A stretch of 17,075 nucleotides of DNA from DATARH01 sp038228485 (GCA_038228485.1 JBBRPG010000082.1:1-17075), one strand, 5' to 3'; shown: positions 7,360 through 14,440, numbered from the stretch's first letter. Notes: generated by a model not told the origin, from the sequence alone. Numbers and translations: made by a program.

Positions 7360-8435
7360 GCTCTGCCACGGACATCGCCCGCCGCACGGCCGCACCAAGG
7401 CTCGGCGTCTTCGAGCGGTATCTGACGCTGTGGGTGGCGCTCTGCATCGTCGCCGGCATCGTGCTCGGCCGGATCGCGCCGGCTCCGTTCCAGTTGCTCG
7501 GCCGGCTGACCGTCGCCGAGGTCAACATCCCGGTCGCCGTGCTGATCTGGCTGATGATCGTGCCGATGCTGCTCAAGGTCGATTTCGGCGCGCTGCACCG
7601 GGTCGCCGAGCAGTGGCGCGGCATTGCCGTCACGGTCGGGATCAACTGGCTGGTCAAGCCGTTCAGCATGGCCCTGCTCGGCTGGCTTTTTATCGGCTGG
7701 CTGTTCCGGCCGCTGCTCCCCGCCGGTCAGATCGACAGCTACATCGCCGGGCTGATCCTGTTGGCGGCGGCGCCGTGCACGGCGATGGTGTTCGTCTGGT
7801 CGAACCTGACCGATGGCGAGCCGAACTTCACCCTGAGCCAGGTCGCGCTCAACGACACGATCATGGTGTTCGCGTTCGCCCCGATCGTCGGCTTGCTGCT
7901 CGGGTTGTCGTCGATCGTCGTGCCCTGGGCGACGCTGTTTCTGTCCGTTGTCCTCTACATCGTCGTGCCGGTCGTCGCGGCGCAGCTGTGGCGGCGTGCT
8001 CTGCTCGCGGGCGGGGGCGAGGCGGCGCTGGCGCAGGTCTTACAGGCCTTGCAGCCGGTCTCGCTGCTGGCGTTGCTGGCGACGTTGGTGCTGCTGTTCG
8101 GTTTCCAGGGCGACCAGATCGTCTCCCAGCCGCTGGTCATCGTGCTGCTCGCGGTGCCGATCGTGATCCAGGTCTACCTCAACGCCGGCCTCGCCTATTG
8201 GCTGAACCGGAGGCTGGGGGTGCCGCATAATGTTGCTTGCCCCTCGGCGCTGATCGGCGCGTCGAATTTCTTCGAGCTGGCGGTCGCCGCGGCCATCGCG
8301 CTGTTCGGGTTTCAGTCGGGCGCGGCGCTCGCGACGGTGGTCGGCGTGCTGGTCGAGGTGCCGGTGATGTTGTCGGTGGTGCGGATCGTGCTGCGCAGCC
8401 GGGGGTGGTATCAGCGAGGGGGTGCGCTCGGCTGA
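7356..8435 (+). CDS. acr3: arsenite efflux permease, ACR3 family
   Basis: 359 residues, an inner-membrane carrier of the BART superfamily that expels As(OH)3/arsenite. About ten hydrophobic segments are visible, starting near residue 22 (YLTLWVALCIVAGIVLGRI) and ending near 345. Both family signatures are present: LLAAAPCTAMVFVWSNL, whose C141 matches the cysteine essential in characterised Acr3 proteins, and GASNFFELAVAAAI with E307, the conserved charged residue of the penultimate region. It is full length for ACR3 and unrelated to the ArsB family. It overlaps arsC by 4 bp and ends 3 bp before the stop of the convergent radical SAM gene, so no room remains for a separate terminator. Confidence 0.95.
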   Translation: MSSATDIARRTAAPRLGVFERYLTLWVALCIVAGIVLGRIAPAPFQLLGRLTVAEVNIPVAVLIWLMIVPMLLKVDFGALHRVAEQWRGIAVTVGINWLVKPFSMALLGWLFIGWLFRPLLPAGQIDSYIAGLILLAAAPCTAMVFVWSNLTDGEPNFTLSQVALNDTIMVFAFAPIVGLLLGLSSIVVPWATLFLSVVLYIVVPVVAAQLWRRALLAGGGEAALAQVLQALQPVSLLALLATLVLLFGFQGDQIVSQPLVIVLLAVPIVIQVYLNAGLAYWLNRRLGVPHNVACPSALIGASNFFELAVAAAIALFGFQSGAALATVVGVLVEVPVMLSVVRIVLRSRGWYQRGGALG

Positions 8436-8438
8436 CGG

Positions 8439-9398
8439 TCAGTCGCGGCTGCACGCCGCGCCGCCGAGCACGCAGAACTTGGCGCAGTGCGGGTGGTTGA
8501 GCGGTACCGCGCCCTGCGCATTGGCAAGGCTCGGCCCCAAATCCCACAGCTTGTCGTAGGGCAGCAGGGTGCAGGCGACGACGCTCGGCGCCGCCGCGCC
8601 TTTGCGCTTCACCACCATGCGCGAGGTTGCGCACATCACGCTGTCGGGCGATTTGTCGAGGATGCCCCAGCACGCAGTGGTGATCTCCGGCACGTCGGCG
8701 CTCGGGTCCATCTCCGGAAAGAGCATCAGCGCGACCGGGTCGCCGGCATCGAGCGCGATGCCGTGCGCGGCGAACAGCCGGGCGAACCCTTGGCGCAGCG
8801 CCGCCTCCGACTCGCCCGACAGATAGCGGCTAGCGACGTTGACCCGAAACCCGTTCCCGGCCAGCCATTTGAGGCCGTCCAGGGTTGGGCCCCAGCTGCG
8901 CCGGCCGCGCTCCAGCTCGTGCACCGCCGCGCCGTAATGGTCGAGCGACACGCGGACGGTCAGCCGGTTGCCGTAGCGCTCGCGCAGCCGCAGCAAGGCG
9001 CGTTTCATATGATGCATCGGCTTCATCGCGTTGGTCAGCACGATGGCGTCGAAGCCCCGCGCCATCGCCGCTTCGAGCATCGCCGGCAGCTCGCGGTTCA
9101 TGAACGGCTCGCCGCCGGTAAAGCCGATCAGCCCGGTGCCGAGGCCCAGCGCCGCGATCTCATTGAGATAGTCGGCGACCTCGGCGGCCGAGAGGTAGGC
9201 CAGGCGGTCGTTCCGCGGCGACGATTCGATATAGCAGTTCTGGCAGGTCAGGTTGCACAGGGTGCCGGTGTTGAACCACAGCGTCTCCAGCGCCTTCAGC
9301 GCGACCTGCGCGCGGGCCTCGCCCGTTGCCGTGACCAAGGGGTCGCGGAACTTGCGCGGGTCGAGCCCCGGCAAGGGGCGGGTCAGGGTGTCGGTCAT
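8439..9398 (-). CDS. radical SAM protein with cysteine-rich (SPASM-like) C-terminus
   Basis: 319 residues from ATG 9398; ATG 9413 and GTG 9446 are in-frame alternatives and none has a clear ribosome binding site. The 4Fe-4S/SAM motif is C48-x3-C52-x2-C55 (LCNLTCQNCYIESSP), with GGEP at 95-98. The C-terminal quarter has six cysteines, C243, C256, C276, C305, C309 and C316, the last three in HCAKFCVLGGAACSRD. This suggests one or more auxiliary Fe-S clusters as in SPASM/Twitch proteins, although the spacing is not a textbook SPASM. The substrate is unknown. It converges on acr3, so a link with arsenic is possible but unproven, and it is divergent from upp. No small peptide precursor gene is visible beside it. 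Confidence 0.85.
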   Translation of the reverse strand: MTDTLTRPLPGLDPRKFRDPLVTATGEARAQVALKALETLWFNTGTLCNLTCQNCYIESSPRNDRLAYLSAAEVADYLNEIAALGLGTGLIGFTGGEPFMNRELPAMLEAAMARGFDAIVLTNAMKPMHHMKRALLRLRERYGNRLTVRVSLDHYGAAVHELERGRRSWGPTLDGLKWLAGNGFRVNVASRYLSGESEAALRQGFARLFAAHGIALDAGDPVALMLFPEMDPSADVPEITTACWGILDKSPDSVMCATSRMVVKRKGAAAPSVVACTLLPYDKLWDLGPSLANAQGAVPLNHPHCAKFCVLGGAACSRD

Positions 9399-9449
9399 CG
9401 GCGGGGGCGGCATCGGGCGACTATACACGCTGCGCCGCTGCCGCACCTC

Positions 9450-9476
9450 TTGACCGCAACCGGCGCCGCGTATAGC
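9450..9476 (+). promoter_or_regulatory. possible upp promoter
   Basis: TTGACC (9450-9455, preceded by C to give the alphaproteobacterial CTTGAC form) and TATAGC (9471-9476) are separated by 15 bp. Transcription would start near 9483, at or after the first ATG of upp (9479) and just before a second in-frame ATG (9485), implying a leaderless or nearly leaderless mRNA. On the opposite strand a TATAGT (plus 9420-9425) lies six bases before ATG 9413 of the radical SAM gene, but without a recognisable -35. Confidence 0.4.
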
Positions 9477-9478
9477 GC

Positions 9479-10119
9479 ATGGGCATGCCGATCCCGTCCT
9501 TCGCCGTCGCCGCGCACCCGCTGATCCAGCACAAACTGACCTTGCTGCGGGCGCGCGAGACCTCGACCGGCGAGTTTCGCCGCCTGATGCGCGAGCTCGG
9601 CTTCCTGCTCGGCTACGAGGCGACGCGGGATCTGCCGCTTACCGACGCCGAGATCGAGACGCCGCTGGAGCGCGCCCGGCTGCCGCTGCTGGCCGGCAAG
9701 AAATTGTGCCTGGTGGCGATCCTGCGCGCCGGCGCCGGGCTCGCCGACGGGATGCTGGAACTCGTGCCGTCAGCGCGGGTGGGCCATATCGGCCTCGCCC
9801 GCGATCACGACACATTGGCGGCGGTCGAATATTACCTGAAGCTGCCCGGCGATCTGCCGGAGCGCGACGTGATCCTGGTGGACCCGATGCTCGCGACCGG
9901 CAACTCCGCGGTGGCGGCGATCGCCCGCCTCAAGGAATGCCGGGCGCGGTCGCTCAAATTCATCTGCCTGGTCGCGGCGCCCGAAGGCGTCGCGCAGGTC
10001 CACCGCTCGTTCCCCGACGTGCCGATCCTGGCGGCGGCGCTCGACCGCGGCCTCAACGAGCACGGCTATATCATGCCGAGCTCGGCGACGCCGGCGACCG
10101 CCTGTACGGGACGAAGTAG
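9479..10119 (+). pseudogene. upp: uracil phosphoribosyltransferase, one-base frameshift near the 3' end
   Basis: Upp makes UMP from uracil and PRPP (pyrimidine salvage). The frame from 9479 is convincing through residue 200: AILRAGAGLADGMLELVP, the PRPP loop VDPMLATGNSA (D135) and LNEHGYIMP (ending at 10078). The family then continues GLGDAGDRLFGTK. Here that text (LGDAGDRLYGTK-stop) is found one frame over, from CTC at 10081, with only two bases (AG, 10079-10080) where a full codon is expected. So one base is missing. With it restored the protein is 213 residues, normal for Upp, and ends at TAG 10117-10119, directly abutting the convergent gene's stop. As written, translation runs on to 10252 antisense to that gene and loses the uracil-binding tail. 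This is either a sequencing error or a real recent mutation. The start may be 9479 or 9485. Confidence 0.9.
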
Positions 10120-10626
10120 CTACCGAGCCTCTTCCAGGCGACGGTGCCGGGCGGCGGCGCGGCGTTCGAGTTCGTCGGCGGCGAACCTCTCGCGCTGCTC
10201 CGGGGTAAATGTGGCGAGCAGGGACAGGGTGGCATTCACCGCCTCGTGCTGAGACCCGCGCCAGAGGGCGGACGCCTCGTCGAAGCGCTGCATGACGGCG
10301 TCGTCGTCGGGTTGCGCCTTGGCAATCTCGGACCAGGCGGCCGTGAGCAGCGGGTCGATCTCCCGGCGCTGCCGTGCGGTGCGCGCCAAAGTCGCCGCGA
10401 CATAGGCGCGATAGACCGGCCGCTGCTGATCGGTGAGGTCGAGCGTCGCCTCCAGCTTGCGGAAGCGCTCGCTGGCCGTCAGCGGCGGCGGGGCGTTGAA
10501 GCGGCTCCACAACGCGCCGGCGACAAAGCACAGGTTCAGCGCTACCGAGATCGCGAGCAGCGCGGCGATCAGGCGATGCGGCGACAATCCGCCCGACCGC
10601 CTCAGCCCGGTGGTGACGGCGGTCAT
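10120..10626 (-). CDS. Spy/CnrX-like periplasmic protein (metal-resistance sensor family)
   Basis: 168 residues from ATG 10626. A single membrane anchor at about 18-41 (HRLIAALLAISVALNLCFVA) is followed by an all-helical periplasmic domain with two LTxxQ-type turns, DLTDQQRP (63-70) and TFTPEQRERFA (139-149). These are the mark of the Spy/CpxP/CnrX/ZraP (Metal_resist) family, which senses metals or unfolded protein in the periplasm. Its ATG overlaps the TGA of the upstream anti-sigma-like gene by 4 bp, so they are made together. In CnrYXH the equivalent CnrX senses Co/Ni and controls the anti-sigma factor. There is no His-rich metal site here, so the ligand is open. Its stop abuts that of upp. 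Confidence 0.8.
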   Translation of the reverse strand: MTAVTTGLRRSGGLSPHRLIAALLAISVALNLCFVAGALWSRFNAPPPLTASERFRKLEATLDLTDQQRPVYRAYVAATLARTARQRREIDPLLTAAWSEIAKAQPDDDAVMQRFDEASALWRGSQHEAVNATLSLLATFTPEQRERFAADELERRAAARHRRLEEAR

Positions 10627-11201
10627 GTCTGCCAGCCTTCGCTGAAGTCGCGCACCAGCGGCGGGGCCGGGTCGGGCATTCCACCCGTCGCCGCGTCTTC
10701 GAAGCTCGGGTAGGCATGCGGACGCAGCAGCGACACGCCGCTGCCGAGGTCGAACCCGAGCCAGCTGGCCAGCGCGATCGCCGCCGCGAGGCTGCTCCAC
10801 GCCGTCGCGCCGCGCCAGACGGGCGAGGCCGGCGGCCGCAGCGGGAACGAGATGATTTGGCCGTATTCGCCGGCCCTATCGGCAGCGGCCTTGCGGTCAT
10901 CGACCAGCGCGATGGCGCGGGCGATCACCCAGTCGTCGGCCGGTGGCGCGGCGACGCCGCTCAGCGAGCGCGCCACCGCGACATCCGCCGCCGCATGCGG
11001 ATCGTGTGCGATCAGCGCGGCGACACGCCTGGCCTTGTCGTCGCCGAGACGTCCATCGGCGAAGCCGGCGAGGTCGAGCAGCCGCTCGGCCTCCGCGCGG
11101 CTCGCCTCAGCGGCGCTCGCCTTGCGCTCTCGACCGCGTCGCCACCATAGCCAGCCCGGCGATCCGGGCGGGCGGGCGCCGCTAGTCGTCTGAGCCCGCA
11201 T
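10623..11201 (-). CDS. transmembrane anti-sigma factor-like protein
   Basis: 192 residues from ATG 11201, chosen because AAAGGAG precedes it by nine bases; the open frame upstream has no support. The cytoplasmic N-terminal region holds an anti-sigma-like helical segment at 39-80 (ERLLDLAGFADGRLGDDKAR followed by RVAALIAHDPHAAADVA). One membrane span lies at about 131-153 (GATAWSSLAAAIALASWLGF) and a short Pro-rich periplasmic tail follows. The HxxxCxxC zinc motif of ZAS anti-sigma factors is absent, so recognition rests on layout and position between a sigma factor and a Spy-like protein. It probably holds the 11289-11867 sigma factor at the membrane until the periplasmic partner signals. Confidence 0.7.
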   Translation of the reverse strand: MRAQTTSGARPPGSPGWLWWRRGRERKASAAEASRAEAERLLDLAGFADGRLGDDKARRVAALIAHDPHAAADVAVARSLSGVAAPPADDWVIARAIALVDDRKAAADRAGEYGQIISFPLRPPASPVWRGATAWSSLAAAIALASWLGFDLGSGVSLLRPHAYPSFEDAATGGMPDPAPPLVRDFSEGWQT

Positions 11202-11288
11202 TGACCCGATCTCCTTTGCTCCCGGTTTTATGCCGGCTCCGCTGCGGCCATCCCCGCAACCTACGGCTTCCGGCATCGGTGCCGGGCA

Positions 11289-11867
11289 TCACTCGATCTC
11301 GCTTTTGAAACGGGCGCGCAGCTTCAGCATCGCCTTATGGTGCGCGCTGCGTACGGTCTGCGGATCGATGCCCAGTGCGCCGGCGACCTCCGCCACCTCC
11401 ATCTCGCCGTCATAGAGCATGCCGAGGATTTCGCGCTGGCGCGGCGACAGCAGCGCTTCAGGCAGCTTGAGCTTTGGCGACGGCTCGACCGCGTCGACCT
11501 TCAACAGCGCTTCGGGGACCGTGTCGATCGGCACCAGGCTCGGGCGGCGCCGGCGCAGCGCGTCGCGCGCGGTGCTGCGGGCGACGATGGTGATCCAGGT
11601 CGATAAGGACGCGCGAGCCGCGTCATAGCTGCGCAGCAGGCGGAATTGGTCCTTGCACAGCCGGACGAAGACTTCCTGTGTCAGATCCTCGATATCGCTG
11701 GGGCTGGGCGCGACGCCGCGCACCGCGGCGACGACCAGCGCGGCGTAGCGGCGCACGAACGCGACCCAGGCGCGCTTGTCGCCGGCGAGCAGCGCGGCGA
11801 GCGGGTCGGGCTCGCTCGCCGGGACGGCCGCGAGGCCGCGGCTCAGCGGCCGGTTGCTCGCCGCCAT
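11289..11867 (-). CDS. ECF-type RNA polymerase sigma factor
   Basis: 192 residues from ATG 11867; the frame is open upstream, but that part lies inside the fumarase gene. Sigma region 2 is about residues 28-105, with DIEDLTQEVFVRLCKD (58-73) as the core-binding helix and the region to RSTARDALRRRR for -10 recognition. Region 4 is about 135-188 (LLSPRQREILGMLYDGEMEV and then a helix-turn-helix AEVAGALGIDPQTVRSAHHK). Regions 1 and 3 are lacking, as in ECF factors. It lies 25 bp after the fumarase gene and 87 bp before the anti-sigma-like gene on the same strand. Its targets are unknown; such modules commonly activate their own promoter and envelope or metal defence genes. Confidence 0.9.
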   Translation of the reverse strand: MAASNRPLSRGLAAVPASEPDPLAALLAGDKRAWVAFVRRYAALVVAAVRGVAPSPSDIEDLTQEVFVRLCKDQFRLLRSYDAARASLSTWITIVARSTARDALRRRRPSLVPIDTVPEALLKVDAVEPSPKLKLPEALLSPRQREILGMLYDGEMEVAEVAGALGIDPQTVRSAHHKAMLKLRARFKSEIE

Positions 11868-11892
11868 GACCGGATACGGGCCGGAGATCGGC

Positions 11893-13521
11893 TCATGAGA
11901 GACCCGAGAAGAAATCGTTGCCCTTGTCGTCGACGACGATAAAGGCCGGGAAGTCGACGACCTCGATGCGCCAGATCGCCTCCATGCCGAGCTCGGGGTA
12001 TTCGAGCAGTTCGACCTTCTTGATGCAGTCCTGCGCCAGCCGCGCGGCCGGGCCGCCGATCGAGCCGAGATAGAAGCCGCCGTATTTCTTGCAGGCTTCG
12101 CGCACCTCCATGCCGCGGTTGCCCTTGGCGAGGCTGATAAAGCTGCCGCCCGCCGCCATGAACGGGTCGAGATAGCTGTCCATGCGCCCCGCCGTGGTCG
12201 GCCCAAACGAGCCCGAGGCATAGCCCTCCGGCGTCTTGGCCGGGCCGGCGTAGTAGATCGGGTGGTCCTTGACGTATTGCGGCAACGGCTCGCCGCGGTC
12301 GAGGCGCTCCTGCAGCTTGGCGTGGGCGATGTCGCGGGCGACGATCAGGGTTCCGCTCAGCGAAAGCCGCGTCTTGACCGGATAACCGGACAAGATCCGG
12401 CGTATTTCACTCATCGGCCGTCGGAGGTCGATCGCCACCACCTCGCCGCCCAGGCTCGCTTCGTCGATCTCGGGCAAATACTGCGCCGGGTTGGTCTCCA
12501 GCTCTTCGAGGAACACGCCGTCGGCGGTGATCTTGCCGAGGATCTGGCGGTCGGCGGAGCACGACACACCGATGCCGATCGGCAGGCTCGCGCCGTGCCG
12601 CGGCAGGCGGATCACCCGCACGTCGTGGCAGAAATACTTGCCGCCGAACTGCGCGCCGATGCCGAACTGGCGGGTGAGGGCCAGCACCTCCGCCTCGAAA
12701 TCGCGGTCGCGATAGGCCTGGCCGTATTTGTTGCCGGCGGCGGGCAAGGTGTCGAGGTAGCGGCAACTCGCCAGCTTTACGGTCTTGAGGTTCAGCTCGG
12801 CCGAGGTGCCGCCGATGACGATCGACAAATGATAGGGCGGGCAGGCGGCGGTGCCGAGCGTGCGCAAATTCTTGTCGAGGAAGGCGACCAGCGATTTCGG
12901 GGTCAGCACCGCCTTGGTCTGCTGGTAGAGGAAGCTCTTGTTGGCCGAGCCGCCGCCCTTGGCGATGAACAGGAATTTGTAGGCGTCGCCCGGCTCGGCA
13001 TAGAGGTCGATCTGCGCCGGCAAATTGTCGCCGGTATTGACCTCCTCGTACATCGACAGCGGCGCCACCTGGCTGTAGCGCAAATTGGTCTCGGTATAGG
13101 TGCGGCGGATGCCGTCCGAGATCGCCGCGGCGTCGTCGAACCCGGTCCACACGTTCTGGCCCTTCTTGGCCATGACGATGGCGGTGCCGGTGTCCTGGCA
13201 CATCGGCAGCACCTTGCCGGCGGCGATATTGGCGTTCTTCAGCAGGTCGTAGGCGACGAAGCGGTCGTTCGCCGAGGCCTCGGGATCGTCGAGGATCGCC
13301 GACAGCGACTTCAGATGCGCCGGCCGCAGCAGATGCGCGCAATCGACAAAGGCTTGCTGCGCCAACAGGGTCAGCGCCTCGGGCTGGATCTTGACCATCC
13401 GCTCCCCGTCGAAGGTCGCGGTCGAGACGTAATCGCCGGTCAGCTTGCGGTAGGAGGTCTCGTGATCCTCGCCCAGCGGAAACAGCTCGTGAAACCCCGC
13501 GTCGCTCCCGACACTGCTCAT
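11893..13521 (-). CDS. fumA: fumarate hydratase, class I (iron-sulfur)
   Basis: 542 residues, full length for a two-domain class I fumarase, which interconverts fumarate and malate in the TCA cycle in the cytoplasm. The oxygen-sensitive 4Fe-4S cluster ligands are likely C108 (LPMCQDTGT), C227 (TAACPPYH) and C321 (GVSCSADR). Other family text includes KGGGSANKSFLYQQTKAVL in the N-terminal domain and HPIYYAGPAKTPEGYASGS and FGPTTAGRMDSY in the C-terminal beta domain. A CAGGAG ribosome binding site precedes ATG 13521. It is unrelated to class II FumC. It lies between sspB and the sigma factor gene on the same strand, 25 bp from the latter, so the signalling module could share its transcript. Confidence 0.96.
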   Translation of the reverse strand: MSSVGSDAGFHELFPLGEDHETSYRKLTGDYVSTATFDGERMVKIQPEALTLLAQQAFVDCAHLLRPAHLKSLSAILDDPEASANDRFVAYDLLKNANIAAGKVLPMCQDTGTAIVMAKKGQNVWTGFDDAAAISDGIRRTYTETNLRYSQVAPLSMYEEVNTGDNLPAQIDLYAEPGDAYKFLFIAKGGGSANKSFLYQQTKAVLTPKSLVAFLDKNLRTLGTAACPPYHLSIVIGGTSAELNLKTVKLASCRYLDTLPAAGNKYGQAYRDRDFEAEVLALTRQFGIGAQFGGKYFCHDVRVIRLPRHGASLPIGIGVSCSADRQILGKITADGVFLEELETNPAQYLPEIDEASLGGEVVAIDLRRPMSEIRRILSGYPVKTRLSLSGTLIVARDIAHAKLQERLDRGEPLPQYVKDHPIYYAGPAKTPEGYASGSFGPTTAGRMDSYLDPFMAAGGSFISLAKGNRGMEVREACKKYGGFYLGSIGGPAARLAQDCIKKVELLEYPELGMEAIWRIEVVDFPAFIVVDDKGNDFFSGLS

Positions 13522-13583
13522 TTACGGCTCCTGCCCCCCGTTTCAGGCGCAGGATCGCCGTTTCCGCGGCGGCGTCAAGCGGA

Positions 13584-14060
13584 TCAGCGCTTGCGGAAGC
13601 TGTCGAGGGTGACGACCTCGCCTGACCCGCGCGCCTCTTCCTTGTCGGGCTTGGGTTGGGCCTCGACCAAGGCGGGCAGCGTCGCCTCGTTGGTGGGGGG
13701 CGGAGCCGGCTCGGCGAAGGCGAGCGCGAACTCGACCGAGGGGTCGGCAAAGCTGCGGATCGCGGCGAACGGAACGGTCAGCCGCTCGACCTGCTTGTCA
13801 AAGCTCAAGGACACCGAAAATGCCTCGTCGCCGACATCGAGGTCCCAGTATTGGTGCTGCAGCACGATCGTCATCTCGGCGGGGAAGCGCTCGAGCAGGC
13901 GTGGCGGGATCGTCACCCCCGGCGCCGTTGTGGCGAAACCGATGAAGAAATGGTGGGCGCTCTTCAGCCCGTCATGGCTGACCCGGCTGAGCGCGTCGCG
14001 GATCACCCCGCGCAGCGCGCTCTCGACCATCTTGTCGTAGTGGAACAGATCCTGCGCCAT
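13584..14060 (-). CDS. sspB: SspB, ClpXP adaptor for SsrA-tagged proteins
   Basis: 158 residues of the alphaproteobacterial SspB family. SspB binds the tag that tmRNA adds to stalled nascent chains and hands the product to the ClpXP protease. The folded domain is about residues 1-115: the N-terminal dimer helix (VESALRGVIRDALSRV), HHFFIGFATTAPGV, then MTIVLQHQYWDLDVGDEAFS and the strand ERLTVPFAAIRSFADPSVEF. A charged, Pro-rich linker (about 116-145) ends in VVTLDSFRKR, matching the C-terminal ClpX-docking tail. It starts 55 bp after the 3' hairpin of the ssrA gene on the same strand. Confidence 0.93.
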   Translation of the reverse strand: MAQDLFHYDKMVESALRGVIRDALSRVSHDGLKSAHHFFIGFATTAPGVTIPPRLLERFPAEMTIVLQHQYWDLDVGDEAFSVSLSFDKQVERLTVPFAAIRSFADPSVEFALAFAEPAPPPTNEATLPALVEAQPKPDKEEARGSGEVVTLDSFRKR

Positions 14061-14115
14061 TGCCGCCCGCTCCGACCGCGATGGAAACTCCCGAGGTACG
14101 CCCCTAAAGCGAAGT

Positions 14116-14440
14116 GGGGGGCTTCTGTTGCCCGGTGCCCCCCGAACCGCGATTTACTCTAGGCTTTTACTCCGTGAGGAGTTAGGCCGCGAGTGCCTCT
14201 GATGCGAAGTTATCGTTCGCAACTAAGATATGACCCGATAACGGTGGTATCATGCCGAGCGACGGTTCTTATCTTTACAACGCGCGTCGAGCCTATTTCG
14301 CCCCCATAGCCGCCGGCCCTTGGCCCAACCGCTCGGTTCGAGCGGGAGCCGGCGGGAATTGGTGGAGGCGCCGGGTACCGCCCCCGGGTCCGCAACGCTT
14401 ATTCCATAAGCCGTTTATCGCCATAGTCGGTTGCCCGACA
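14116..14440 (-). ncRNA. ssrA: two-piece (circularly permuted) transfer-messenger RNA
   Basis: The tmRNA acceptor half is encoded first. It ends at 14360 with ACCA (14360-14363), acceptor strand CGCCTCC (14364-14370), and a T stem CCGGG/CCCGG around the loop GGCGGTA. A 54-nt spacer (14306-14359) with its own hairpins follows, then the coding half begins at 14305 with GGGGGCGAAATAGGCTCGAC. GGGGGCG pairs fully with CGCCTCC, and the third pair is G-U, the alanine identity element. The coding half contains TTAGTTGCGAACGATAAC, matching the resume-codon region, and a 12-codon tag. A GGGGGGC/GCCCCCC hairpin (14116-14143) closes the 3' end. A GTCGG-GCAA-CCGAC hairpin (14426-14439) marks the 5' end of the precursor. 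The mature ends are estimates. This permuted form is the normal one in alphaproteobacteria. Confidence 0.93.
14182..14220 (-). other. tmRNA tag-peptide reading frame (ANDNFASEALAA)
   Basis: From GCG (14218-14220) twelve codons encode ANDNFASEALAA, followed by TAA (14182-14184). With the alanine carried by the tmRNA itself, the added tag would be AANDNFASEALAA. The AANDNF start and the ALAA end are classic: the first is read by SspB and the last by ClpX. Confidence 0.93.

Noticed and set aside
12262..14040. A 592-codon plus-strand open frame opposite fumarase and sspB
   Set aside because: It covers two well-recognised minus-strand genes and has low-complexity, GC-driven composition; no domain is recognisable.
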